Below, piece by piece: positions 24,285-35,230 of a stretch of 64,000 nucleotides of DNA. The stretch's first letter is position 1. Each line of letters begins with the position of its first letter. The DNA is from Lathyrus oleraceus (taxonomy: Eukaryota > Streptophyta > Magnoliopsida > Fabales > Fabaceae), in NCBI RefSeq assembly GCF_024323335.1, contig NC_066581.1, positions 300,949,536 through 301,013,535 on the forward strand, in the 5' to 3' direction. The translations under genes were made by a program, and so were the position numbers. The notes under the pieces are model-generated. The model was not told where the DNA came from and did no database searches. It saw only the letters and a list, made by a program, of their open reading frames with translations.

Positions 24285-25468
24285 CGAGGAGAATGAGAAG
24301 GAGGGTTTGGTCGTTGCACACGTGGAATATTACTACACCATCTAACTTCTTCACTCCTATATCTAATCTACATGTCTTTAAGGGGATTTTTACTTCAAGA
24401 ATTTACTTTCAAAATAAAAGGTTAAATCTCATTTTTCATCAATTAACTACATTTCTATGAAGTTAATTTTGGTGGTTCTATTTCTCGACCGATCAATTAT
24501 TAATATGTTGGAATTTTTTTATCGGTGATCAATTATTAATTTGCGATGTTGATCGAATATCTGTGTTATAGAATTTAGAATCGATTATCTTATGTTGAAG
24601 CGGGAGGTGAAGTGGTTATGATTAAATTTGTATTAATTGACAATGATTTTGAAGTATATTTCCGGTGGCTTGGCGTAAATATAACTATTTAGAACATTTA
24701 GAAGACTAGAAACGAAAATATTTTCTAGTGGCTTGACAGGGACGGTCGTAAATATGATGGTATTACGGTTTGTTTGTATATGGGCCATTTAGAAGACTAG
24801 AAACGAAAATATTTTCAAATGTATATGCATCAAGGGAAGATGGATCGAAGAAAACGTAGCACATTGGTTTTCGAACCTGAGGGCATGTCTAGGGTTCATG
24901 GATGAATGTGTTGGACATGTAACTTTCCGCACAAGAGGAGTGAAATGTGTATTTCATAAAAACTTGGTTTAAAAAAATAGAATTAAAATCAGAGTTCGGA
25001 AATATTTTAGAAAAATTTTAGAATTATGCAGTGGAAAATAAAATTGCCGAAGATAAAATGCGAAAATATAAAAAGTTAAGGGAATGAGACAAGACACCAG
25101 AAGTTATAGAGGTTCGGTCAAAAGTGAAAAAATTAATCTTCTCTCCAAGAATTGTTCTTGAGAGTATCATATAAACTTAAGAGTTTTTAGTATGTTGAAC
25201 TCTCGAACTCCCTTATACTGGAAAAATGAAGTTTGTGGCTAACTTCCAACCAAACAACAAACACTAGAGAGAAGTCATGAGTCTTCCTTCCAAATGATGG
25301 AACGAATCGGTTAGTCTCCTTTCTATAAGAAACTTGGAGCGATTAGTCGTCAAGTTTTAAACAAAGATTTTATCACATACTGATCTTGAATGTTGTCCCT
25401 TTGGTTTGCTACATTTGGTAAAATGACATGGGTAGTGCAAGATGTATTTTTGGTGAAAATGCAACATG
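24285..25468. other. Intergenic DNA upstream of the WD40 gene
   Basis: No gene is recognised. A short direct repeat is visible: TTTAGAAGACTAGAAACGAA occurs at about 24697 and 24788 with nearby TTTTC.AGTGGCTTG or similar. The distal promoter of the WD40 gene would lie here. Confidence 0.4.
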
Positions 25469-26050
25469 TACTACTACAAATACACCCCTTTTACCTCAGG
25501 CGCAAAAGAGATTTTACCTCTGTTAGGCAAGCGAGATAACGAAGGGGCGATATGAAAATCTGTCACCTTATCCCTCAGTTTCTTAATAACCAAGGGGATA
25601 GTTGAAAAGGTCATTAGTTTGATCCTCATCAACAATGTTTTTTTATTTTTCAAAACTATGTAGTGTGTCATATACCTCTCGGTTTTCGTTAATCACCGAG
25701 AGAAAAAGGTCCATTTTCATGTCAGTTTTTGTTAATAATCGAGGGGTATCACATATTTTTTCCATTTATGGTTTGTTTTAAATCTCGTTTTGACGGACAT
25801 GTATCATTTTATTACACAGAACATACAAGTTATGTGACAAAATCAAATCATTTCTATTTTATACCTAAGACAACACAGAATACGAAATTTACATTGTTTA
25901 CAAAACCAAATTTAAAATGCTTACAATACTTACAATGGCATTTGGGATACATAAAATCTCTACCATGAGAACCTATACATATTGCACCTTGTCGTACCTT
26001 AAATTGTGTCCCAAGATTTTTTTCACCAGTTAATTGCATCTAGTTCATTT
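25469..26050. mobile_element. Possible CACTA-type transposon remnant
   Basis: It begins TACTACTACAAATACACCCC, close to the CACTACTACAAA terminus of plant CACTA elements (first base C to T), followed by sub-terminal blocks that recur in both orientations (TTTACCTC, CCTCGGTTTTCGTTAAT and ATAATCGAGGGG). The opposite terminus was not found, so the right end is a guess and the element may be truncated. Confidence 0.3.
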
Positions 26051-26755
26051 GCATCATCCTATTATGACCATTTCATTTGGTCATTTGGTCTCATGTGCAT
26101 ACATTAGTCAAAAATCCAAAATAATATGTACATATGAGTTAATAGGAGAAAAAGTCAACAGTTTAACTTAGTCATCTGATCATTTGCAATTTTAGTCCAC
26201 ACATTTCATTACCTAATTCATTCCTTTTCAATTACAAGTCTCATTCGTCAATCCATAAAAACACACTCTCCACAAGTCATGATGATCATTCCTTTTCAAA
26301 TTGCATACATTCATCCATTTCGGTCTTATTGTTAAAAAAAAATCATTTTTCAGTCCATATTCACACATTCAACCAGTTAATAAATTTCAAAGTTTAGATT
26401 TTGAATTCAAAGTAATACATTCTCATTTTTCATTTCAAATGTTACAAGAATCCACACATTACATCAATAAGAAGTACAAAAGTTTAACATTTGCATATTT
26501 CAAAATTACAATGTCACTTTACATTTGAATATATTTCGTTCACATTCGAGCCTAAACAACTAATTGTCCTAAAAATGAAACCTAATGCTACCAAACTTTC
26601 AAACTTCATCCAAGCCTCCCCGTGATTAATATTAGCTCCATAGAGTTGTCACCAAAAGCATTGAACAATATTCCATTTGAAGTCATCCTTCAAGATATCT
26701 TCCACTTACCCTCACCTTGAATCCTAGTACAAAAAGATGTTAAAATTAGAACACA
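26051..26755. other. AT-rich non-coding DNA
   Basis: No gene or RNA is recognised between the putative CACTA remnant and the solo LTR. Short frames (26301-26528) have no motif. Confidence 0.4.
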
Positions 26756-26760
26756 TAAAC

Positions 26761-28104
26761 TGTTGGTGTAAGTCCTAGAGGCCAATACTTTTGGTACTTG
26801 TATCAAATTATTTATTAATAATAAAAGGCTTTTTCTTTATTATGGTTGTTTAATAAAGTCCCTAGAATAGATAGTCCGTTTAATGTACCAAGTGTGACTT
26901 AATCATGAGATCACATTAAACATAAGGACACTATTCTTAAAGTATCTGTAGTTGAGCTTTATTGTGAAGTGGGACAACATTAAAGCATTAAGACTATTAT
27001 GTATATAGAATGATGATCACATCTCATGGATCATGGGTAAGTAGTTATCAAGTCTTAAACATAGGTATGAATATTAAGAGTAATATTTATACTGGATTGA
27101 CCCGCTATGAGAATACTATATAGAATGTTATGCAAAATGTCATAAGTTATTCTCATGGTGATAATGGTGTATACCACCCTTCGACCTGAAACCACTATGG
27201 ATCCTAGATGTAGAGTCGAGTGCCTTATTGCTAATAAAACGTTGTCCGTAACTAGATGACCATAAAGACAGTTGATGGGTACTCCACGAAGCATGCTAAG
27301 GGACATGAGTGACCTAGATGGAATTTGCTCATCCTGTGTAACAGGATAAATGTCTATGGGACCAATATTGAACTGGACAAGGATGACACGGTCTATGCCT
27401 TGTGTTCAATATAGACATAAGGGCAAAAGAGTAATTATACACATAATTATTATCATAGAAGGATTTGTCAGATCACATGACATTTTTGTGTCTTGGGTAG
27501 CAGTGATGTGTTGCTAGATACCGCTCACTGTTTATTATGTTAAATATGTGATTTAATATAATTGCCAATGTCGCGAAAACATACAGGGTCACACACAAAG
27601 GACGGATTGATGAGAGATAGAGTAACTAAGGAATACCATAACGTACGGTGCCCTTAAGTGAATTATAGAACATTGTAAGGTACGGTGTACTTAAACAGAA
27701 TACGAAATATGGTAAGGTACCACGCGCTTAAGTGATTTTGGCATATTATAAGATATGACCATATACACTTGAGTGGGCTTTTTAGCTTGCAGCCCACACA
27801 AGTGGTTCTATAAATAGAATCCTTGTGTAGAAGCATTTGTGAAGTTGCAATTTCGTTTATCTCTCTCGCTCTCACTCAAATCCTTCATTCGTAGCAGCTA
27901 GCACTGAGATTGAAGGAATCCGTTCGTGTGGACTGAGTAGAGGCGTTGTCATCATTCAACGTTCGTGATCGCTCTGTAGATCTGCATCAAAGGTTACAAT
28001 CGCCACAAGAGGTAACGATTCTATCACTAATCATGCCCATTCGTAAGGATCACTAAAGGAGAATTTTTAAATTTCGTTGCATTTTGGATCGCCATTCTCC
28101 TTCA
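26761..28104 (+). mobile_element. Solo LTR, 1344 bp
   Basis: Starts TGTTGGTGTAAGTCCTAGAG and ends CGCCATTCTCCTTCA, so it has TG...CA termini, and is flanked by a perfect 5-bp target duplication TAAAC (26756-26760 and 28105-28109). There is no internal region or second LTR, which is the product of recombination between the two LTRs of a full element. The TATA box near the 3' third fixes the orientation as plus. The LTR sequence resembles a Copia family common in legumes, but I cannot name the family with certainty. Confidence 0.9.
27809..27816 (+). promoter_or_regulatory. TATA box in the solo LTR
   Basis: TATAAATA about 290 nt before the LTR 3' end, followed by a CT-rich stretch (CTCTCTCGCTCTCACTC) typical of a transcribed R/U5. 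It could still drive transcription into 28105 onward. Confidence 0.6.
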
Positions 28105-28109
28105 TAAAC

Positions 28110-28857
28110 ATAGTCATCCATTTACATAAGAAAATTGTAAAACCACATAAAGAAGAGTATATTGAAAAAAGGAAAGAGAGGTCATTATGTTATGTGGCAA
28201 GCATGAGTGTTTATTTTAAAATAAGTGAGCAAAAATAATGTGTCAAACTGAGTTTTCCATTCAAATCCATTTGAGTCAGAATTACCATAACAATTAACTA
28301 CAGTAAAAGGCAAGCAGTAAGAGAATTTGAAAAGAAGATTCAACCATGGAAAAAAATTCATAGCAATAAAATTTATATAAAAAAAAGATCATTCACAAAA
28401 CCTGCGCATGTGCCCTTCATGTTTACTCCCACTGAATCCCACAAAAATAGGGTTGCTTACACTATTTTCTGATAATAATTACAACCTAGCAAAATTCATT
28501 CTTATCCCTTTACAAATCACCAAAACTCACGCTTTTGAGGGAAAATATATATGCACACACGTACCTTAATTGATACACTCTCAATTGCTATAAAACGTGT
28601 TCAAATTTCCACTCAGATGGGACAAAAAGGAAAAAAACATAGACTCAATATCCTCTCAAACTTTTCCCAACCCTAACCTAAAGCTTTTTTCATAATCCAT
28701 TAGAAGTTCACACTGAAGCTCTAATTAAGGCTTGAGCTAAGCCCCTCGCAATTTTCCACTCACATTACACACAAGTAATAAATAGCATAGCAGAAACAAG
28801 ATAAGGTTGAGAAGTAAAGAAAAGAATCGAAGACACTAAAAAAAGAAAGGGACTTAC
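28110..28857. other. Non-coding DNA right of the solo LTR
   Basis: No gene is recognised. If the exon candidate at 28858 is real, this would be its first intron on the minus strand, with the solo LTR inserted in it. Confidence 0.35.
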
Positions 28858-29363
28858 CTGGAGTGTGTCGTTGTCGCGATGGAACCAGAGAACCTTTGCT
28901 GATGTTATTCTTTGGTAGCTTTCTTTTCCGTATCTTCTTCGTTTGCATATTTGTTTTCCTTGGCTTTTTTTTCTGTTTGATTTGTAAAGAGCTTTGTAAA
29001 ATGTTTGATTAATCAAATTTTTGGGCTAGGGTTTGTCAGGGGTTAAGGTAGATTTTGTTTGATTTACTGATTTTTGGTTGAAATGCTTAATTGATTTAGG
29101 TTTAAGGTTCGATCTGTATTTGAGTTTGTTTTAGAAATTTTAGGGTTTTAGTGAATTTGGTGAAACTGAAAAAAAACAGGTTGAGGAATGTTCTTTGTTC
29201 TTCCCCGTGTTCTAGTTTACTTTTGGGGAATTTGCTTAATTTGATCTTTCTTAGGTGTGGAATTTTTATTCAGAGTGTTTAGAAGAGAAATATTAAGAGT
29301 ACGAAGAGAGAGAAATTCTGGTTTGAAATTAGGATTTCTCTCTCTACTTTTCATTTTCGCCAT
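28858..29363 (-). other. Possible 5' end of a minus-strand gene
   Basis: Minus strand: an ATG in good context (ACAATGGCG, 29363) opens a 48-codon frame (MAKMKSRERNPNFKPEFL...) ending at 29217. Downstream, the sequence 28858-29016 is rich in Lys/Arg codons in one frame (MQTKKIRKRKLPKNN...) and ends at a perfect donor CAG|GTAAGT (28858/28857). No matching downstream exon was found and no domain is recognised. It may be a leader exon, a truncated gene or chance. Confidence 0.25.
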
Positions 29364-29387
29364 TGTTGCGTTTAAAGAAAGAAGAAG

Positions 29388-30341
29388 AATTCAAGTGGGA
29401 ACAAGAAGATCATAAATCCTTTGATGAAATCAAGAATTATTTGATGAACCCTTCTAATTTGGTAGCTCTTATGAGAAACAGGTCTATGAATTTGTATATT
29501 TATGCATCTGACTAGACAATAGGAAGTATGTTAGCCCAAGAGGAGGAGGATGGCGTCAAAAGAGTCATTTATTATCGTAGTTGAGTTTTAAATTATGCAT
29601 AAACTAGGTATAGCCCAATAGAAAAGTTGTGTCTTTGTTTGTACTTTTCTTGTACAAAATTGAAAACTTATATAAAGCCTACATATGTTTTTCATTTATT
29701 CCAATTTTGATGTTATTAGGCACATGTTGTCAAAACCTATTTTGCACAGTCAAATTGAGAAATGTGCTTTGGCTTTAATTGGATACTCGTTAACATATGC
29801 ACCTTTAAGGGCTACGGAAGGATAAGTTATTGCTGATTTTATTATTGATCATGCAATAGTCAAAGCAACACAAAATTATATCGGCCTCAAACCTTGGAGA
29901 TTGTACTTTGATAGTTCCAAACATAAAAACGGATTTGGTATTGGAATTTTGATCATTTGTCCTAGAGAAATCCTAACAAAGCTCAAATTTAAAATCCCAA
30001 GTTCTTGCCCCAATAATGAGTATGAGTATGAAGCCTTGATTGCAGGTTTTAAGATTCTTTTAGACGGGAGAGAAAGGAGTTGAGATTAGAGGCGATTCAG
30101 AGTTAGTTGTTAAATAATTGACAAAAGAGTATAAATGTATCAAAGAGAAATTGATGATATACTTTATCAAGGCCAATTTGTTATTAAGAAGACTTTATGA
30201 AGTTAATATCAAACATGCCCCTCAAATAGAAAACCAAAAATCTAATGAGTTATCACATATTGCTTCAAGCTACAGAGTTTCTAAGAAAAAGTTAGAATAG
30301 TTAATTGAAGTGAAGGAAAAGTTAATTTCGACCAATCCTTC
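29388..30341 (+). pseudogene. Gypsy RNase H and second RNase H fragment
   Basis: First RNase H begins FKWEQEDHKSFDEIKNYLMN with LYIYASD, and a diverged YSPIEKLCLCLYFSCTKLK segment. The second RNase H reads WRLYFDSSKHKNGFGIGILI ... NNEYEYEALIAGFKILL, then after a frameshift IRGDSELVVK and YRVSKKKLE. Conserved acidic positions (YFDSS, EYEAL, GDSEL) can be recognised, but stops and frameshifts abolish a continuous frame. The frame runs into the Copia insertion at 30342 and its sequel (integrase) resumes at 41133. Confidence 0.85.
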
Positions 30342-30487
30342 TGAAGGTAGAGAAAAACAAGAAAGGGGGTTTGAATTGTTTTAACGATAAAAACACTTTT
30401 GGAAATAAGACACACGCTGAAACAAATAATATCAACACTGAATTTTAGATTGGTTCGCTTGAAATTCAAAGCTACTCCAGTCCACCC

Positions 30488-31188
30488 TGTAACACCCGAG
30501 GTCGGAGAGGCCGAAGAGTGGTTACATGTAACATCTGAGGGCGATAGGAGTGGTTGTCGATGCATGAGGCATGACAATGAGACACTCCTAGCAGCTTCTA
30601 GGGGAAAAACCGAATTCACATCGGAATGAGAGGGATCCTGAGGCTGTGCATGTATGAGACTGCATGGTTGAAGGAAGGCTTATAAGGATTAATTAGTACT
30701 ACCTATACCAACAAGATGCATCTTCTTTTCGGTAGCCTGACCAATAAGAACTCCATAGTTAAGCGTGCTTGACTTGGAGTAGTATTGGGATGGGTGACCT
30801 TCTGGGAAGTTTCTCGGAAAGCATGTGAGTGAGGAAAAAGCATGCTGAAAAGACCCGTGTTGGTTTGTGGGGTCAGTCGGTAATCCTGAGAGCAGTATGG
30901 GGTGTTACAAATGGTATCAGAGCCATACCTCTCCCAGTACGATGTGGTTCGGGGACGAACCAAGCGGAAGCTGGTGGGCATGTAACACCCGAGATCGGAG
31001 AGGCCGAAGAGTGGTTACATGTAACATCTGAGGGCGATAGGAGTGGTTGTCGATGCATGAGGCATGACAATGAGACACTCCTAGCAGCTTCTAGGGGAAA
31101 AACCGAATTCACATCGGAATGAGAGGGATCCTGAGGTTGTGCATGTATGAGACTGCATGGTTGAAGATGCATCTTCTTTTCGGTAGCC
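30488..31188 (+). mobile_element. Cassandra TRIM retrotransposon (5S rRNA-bearing LTRs), 3'-truncated
   Basis: LTR 1 is 30488-30909 (TGTAACACCC...GGTGTTACA, 422 bp). The short internal part 30910-30980 holds the initiator-Met primer site TGGTATCAGAGCC (30912-30924) and a purine-rich GCGGAAGCTGGTGGG before LTR 2 at 30981. The LTR contains 5S rRNA-derived sequence, the hallmark of Cassandra, a non-coding terminal-repeat element in miniature mobilised in trans. LTR 2 lacks about 47 bp after GGTTGAA and stops at CGGTAGCC (about 31188), so the 5S part is absent from it. Confidence 0.92.
30701..30818 (+). other. 5S rRNA-derived region of the Cassandra LTR
   Basis: Best match to plant 5S rRNA is AGAACTCCATAGTTAAGCG, then GCTTGACTTGGAGTAGTATT and GGGATGGGTGACCTTCTGGG. 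The Pol III A-box (AGTTAAGCGTGCTTG) and C-box (GATGGGTGACC) are preserved while the 5' third has decayed. It is not a 5S gene: it lies inside a TRIM LTR and lacks the conserved start. Confidence 0.9.
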
Positions 31189-31945
31189 CAACAGATACAA
31201 CAAATAAATAGAATTACACTAATGCTTAGTGCTTTTAGGTAAGCAGAAATTACACAAGGTAAAAGCAAAAGAGTTGTTCACATATAGAGCAACAACTCAT
31301 GTGAGAAGGAGAATGAATGATGGATGTGATAGTAATGTTGTATTCTCGTGTGTTTCCGTTGTCTTCTTAGTGAGGCGTTCCATCCTTTATAAAGGAGTGA
31401 TGAGAAGACCGTTGAGTGTTCGAATGTCAGAATCTTTGGCAATGATGGATGATTAATGTCATTAATCTCTGTGTTCTTTCCAAAGCAGTTTTGGGGCACC
31501 ATAAATTTCTTCCTGAATTAGATTCTTTCCATAAGTGAAATTCTTCATAGCTAAGTATTCTGAATCAGCGGGTTCGAACATCAGAGTCTCTATTCAGCAA
31601 GTGTTTTGTTTCTTTAGATAGATGCTTATTGTTGATTGTCTTTAGAGTTTCTTCTGATTGATCAGAGCGCAAGGCTTCAGATCCTAGAGTGTGTTCTTCC
31701 GCTTCAGAGTGTTTGATGTCGCTTGTTGAGTTTACGCTTTCTCTAATCATGGTCACAACTTCTGCTTGCGTATCTTCTAAGTGGTATCTCAGAACTTGTA
31801 TCTGTATCTGATGAATATCTATCTGACTATTTTGATTAGAGTCATGCACACTTAGATAAATTTTGTTAGGGTACCATTTTTGTTTCATCCTTTGTTATCA
31901 TCAAAATCTTAGAGATACATTGTAGAAACTAGATTTGTTCTTACA

Positions 31946-31961
31946 ATCTCCCCCTTTTTTA
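31946..31961 (-). other. Polypurine tract of the SIRE-like element
   Basis: Minus strand TAAAAAAGGGGGAGAT, directly adjoining the 3' LTR; plus-strand DNA primer site. Confidence 0.85.
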
Positions 31962-32215
31962 TGATGACAAAGAAATTCAGAGTGAAGATGAAACAGTCGT
32001 ATAATCAAAAAAAGATAACTCAGAGTCAGATGAGAGATGACTCCCCCTGAGATGGATCATCAGATTTCTCAGAAGTTCTTACCATACTTTCCTTGTGTGA
32101 CGGCTAGTTTGTACCTTAGTTATTATCCTGCATAACTTTTAGTTCTCATAAGTCATTAAGATATTAATATGCGTAGTGTAGCATAAGGCTTAGATATATT
32201 TTCATCAGAGTTGTA

Positions 32216-34765
32216 TTAGTTCTCCCCCTTTTTATCAGACTCAAAAAGACATAAACAATTGCAAGAAACAATGTTCAAATATATATATATATATATATAG
32301 GAATAACAGGTACAGGTAAGCATCAATGCAGAAGGAGAGCACAAAACATAAGAAGAAAACAACAAAATAAGCCTAAGTGCCAAAGGGTTTGGAGGCAGAG
32401 GCATCCTTTGGAGCAGTTGAGTCAGTAGGTTCTGAATGTTGTTGTTGACGGAGTCCTGTTGATCCAATCTTGCTCGCATAATTTGTTGCTCCTTCTGCAG
32501 TTCTTCCAGAGTCTTCGGGACCAGAGGGGCGAAGCCAAAGTTTGATTGTTCCCCCTGAGTCAGAGCATCAGCGCTAGCCTTTGCATCTTCCTCCGCAACT
32601 ATGCGTGTTGCTTCTTCAGCATCGGCTTTTGCTTTTGCCTTAGCTTCAGCAGCAACAGCAGCTTCAGCAGCATCCTTCTCTTTAGCTTCTCTAACTTGTT
32701 GCTCCTCTTCCAGGCGAGCTTTCTCTTCTGCTTCTCTTCTAGCCTTTTCCTCAGCCCCTCTGACCAAGAGAGCATGTAGCCTTACTCTAGCGTCTCTGAC
32801 GAAGTCGTTGCGGACTTGTTCAGAGAGGCCTTTCAGTTTGAAGGCTTCAGAGGTCATTCATTTGATCACTCTGTTCTAGTGAATCCTTACTTCAGAGGGA
32901 CCATCACTGATATTAGAGTTTACAGATATAGACTTGATCTTCTCCACTGAAGACTCCGCAAATAAAGCGATTGCTTCTTCTTAGGTGGGGAAGGTATGTT
33001 CTGGTTCAGAGTTGGGGGATGGGGATGATGGTGGTGTTTGGGTGGTGTTATTAGGAGTTTGAGGGGTAGGGAAAATGATGTCTTCAGAGGGTGGTATGGT
33101 GGGAGTATCAGAGGGTGGTAGTGTGGGTTGTTCATGTGGTGGATTTGGTGGTTGTTCAGATGGTGGTGGAATTTTTTATGCATGTGGAATGGTAGCTTCT
33201 GGTTCAGGTTGTTGTTGAGAGGCAAGAGCACGTGCCTGAAGCTGAGCTAGTGTGGGGGATTAAGGGTTAGAAGGTTCTGAGTCTGATGATAGGACGTAGT
33301 AGGGTGGAGATGAAGGTGTGGAGGATATTGGTGAAATAGTTTCGTTAAGCATTTCAACTATAGAAACTGGTAGGGTTGTAGTGGAGAGGTTAAATTTTTG
33401 AAACGGAGGTGACTGTGGGTTAGAGGTTGGAGTATTAGAGGATTTAGTGGTAGAAGGTGGGGTTTCATATTGAGTATAGATGGGTGTAGTTTGGGGAAGA
33501 GAAAAAGTAATTTGCTTTAAATTAACAAAGCGAGAAGGAGGAGGCAGAGGCTTACTTGGTGAATCATTCAGAGGGACTGGAGGTCTTGACGCAAAAGTTT
33601 CTCCCAGTTTTTCCTTCTTGGCCTTCTTTGACTTCTCAGAAGGCTCTCACATCCTCTTAATGAAGTTTGGTGGATGCTTAAGCAGCCAATCCACAGAGAA
33701 CTCTGAGATGTCAACTTCTTGGCTTGCGAGATCCTTTAGATAATGTGCCAGAACCTCTAGAGGATCGATCTTAGAGAAGAGGTAGAGTCCATTTGGAATT
33801 TTCCTCTGATCCTTGAGTGCTTCCTAGGAGGTATCTAACGAGGGTTTCACCATGACTTGCTCAATCACCCCCATGCTCTTCAGATTGCGAGTGTTCAAAG
33901 GTCTTCCAATGTCAACTGTGACATCCTCCATCAGATTGTGATGGATCAGGTCATCCACCATCCTACTCTCGATCAAAATGTTGGAGATAAGTCTTCCTAT
34001 AGGGATGTAGGTTATGGGCTTCATGTTATTTATGGTATCCTTGACAGAGTCTCTGAGGTATTTGAAGAGCAGCGCTGACAAGTTCAGTTTTAGCCCTTTG
34101 TGAAGGCAATAGAGTATGCACTTCTGATCCGTGTTGATGTAATCATAAGAATTAGAGGTTGGGCGATGATGGATGGTACCCAGAATGATCTTCAGCCAGA
34201 CTCGGAGGTTCTGGTGAAGTTCCTTATTTTTGAAGGAGTTGCCTTCAGCGTTCTGTTGAAAGATGGTTGGGGCAATCTCCTAGGATATGTACTTTGCCCT
34301 AAGATTGATGTTGTAGATCCTTCTTCCCCTTGTCTTCTCCATATTCAGAAGGGAGGCGATGGACTTCTCAATGATGACCATCTTGACCCCCAAAACATGT
34401 GAGACTATGTAGTGGTCATCTGCGTCTGCGAAGCGCTAGAACTCCTTTACCAGATAGGTGTATACGGAACCATAAAGTCTTTGGAAATAGGTTTCCCACC
34501 CTTGCATTCTCAGTTCCTCAGTGAGGTCTATTCCATTGTGCTTCATCTTGTCAAAGTCTACCAACGATTCACACAGGACTTCAAGCTTGTCAAAAGGAAT
34601 GGCAAGGTGACTATGAGGTTCACGGTCCAGAATATGTGGTTCTTTGTAGATTGGGGTAGAGACAACACCAGTTGTAGCAGTTGTTTGTTGAGAAGAGATG
34701 GGAGTTTGTTATGTTACTTCCATTTGCTGAGAGTAGTTGTAGACGGATTATTGTTGAAGATCCAT
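32216..34765 (-). pseudogene. Third (env-position) reading frame of the SIRE-like element
   Basis: On minus, an ATG at 34765 opens a frame that stays in register for 850 codons to the stop at 32216. It is broken by roughly eleven stops (TAA/TAG/TGA) but by no frameshift I can see. The N-terminal half (LEVLCESLVDFDKMKHNGID, MQGWETYFQRLYGSVYTYLV) resembles the plant 'putative transposon protein' family. The middle is Pro/Ser-rich (PPPSEQPPNPPHEQPTLPPS), and the last third is a charged, Ala-rich coiled coil (EEKARREAEEKARLEEEQQ). The position after RNase H and the Pro-rich plus coiled-coil layout match the env-like ORF of SIRE elements. I see no convincing signal peptide or membrane segment, so an envelope role is not supported. 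Confidence 0.8.
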
Positions 34766-35230
34766 AATGAACTTGAAAGAGGAGAAGGGTTTGTGTAGGT
34801 AGTGAATGTAAAAGTGTGAAAATGTGAATTGTGAAGAATATAAATACACATAGAGAGCATGCAAAACGACAACTTAGAAGCAGTTGCGAAGTTAGAAAAT
34901 TAATAATGGCATATTAACCAAGTTGACACGCTTAGGGAAGACATGATTACAACCCGTGATAAAAGTCTAATCCTCAAATCAACACACTGCTCAAGGAGAT
35001 CTCAAAGGTTTGTCTCTTGATTTCTACTAGACAGTTGTCTAGAAGATCCAAGGTCAGACGCAAGGTACCCCACGTGTTGATCTATCTGATCTTCAGGAAT
35101 ACTAAGGGATTGGTTCCTGAGGAGTTCTGATTCAGGTGACTCCTAACTGGTAGAAGTATCAGAGTCAGATCCAGATACCAGATGTTATTTCAGAGCCTTA
35201 TTTTGCTATTTCAGAGAAGCACAATAGATT

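Larger units (their letters stand above)
30342..31945 (-). repeat. 3' LTR of the SIRE-like element, with Cassandra insert
   Basis: It matches 40096-41127 except that about 140 bp (equivalent to about 40240-40380) are missing and replaced by the Cassandra element. A TATA motif (TTTATAAAGG on minus) lies near 31386-31393. The flanking PPT is at 31946. Confidence 0.9.

Noticed and set aside
30701..30818. A functional 5S rRNA gene
   Set aside because: The first third of 5S is unrecognisable and the segment lies within a TRIM LTR with primer site and polypurine tract.
30399..31122. Two plus-strand frames (30399-30629 and 30829-31122) with identical C-terminal halves
   Set aside because: The shared part is the duplicated Cassandra LTR, which is non-coding; the similarity reflects the repeat, not a gene family.
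32546..32879. Plus-strand Ser/Ala-rich frames (32546-32779, 32601-32879)
   Set aside because: They are complements of the Ala/Glu-rich coiled coil of the minus-strand third frame.
33480..34798. Several plus-strand frames of 73-128 codons
   Set aside because: They are shadows of the minus-strand env-position frame, which has continuous register and domain-like composition.
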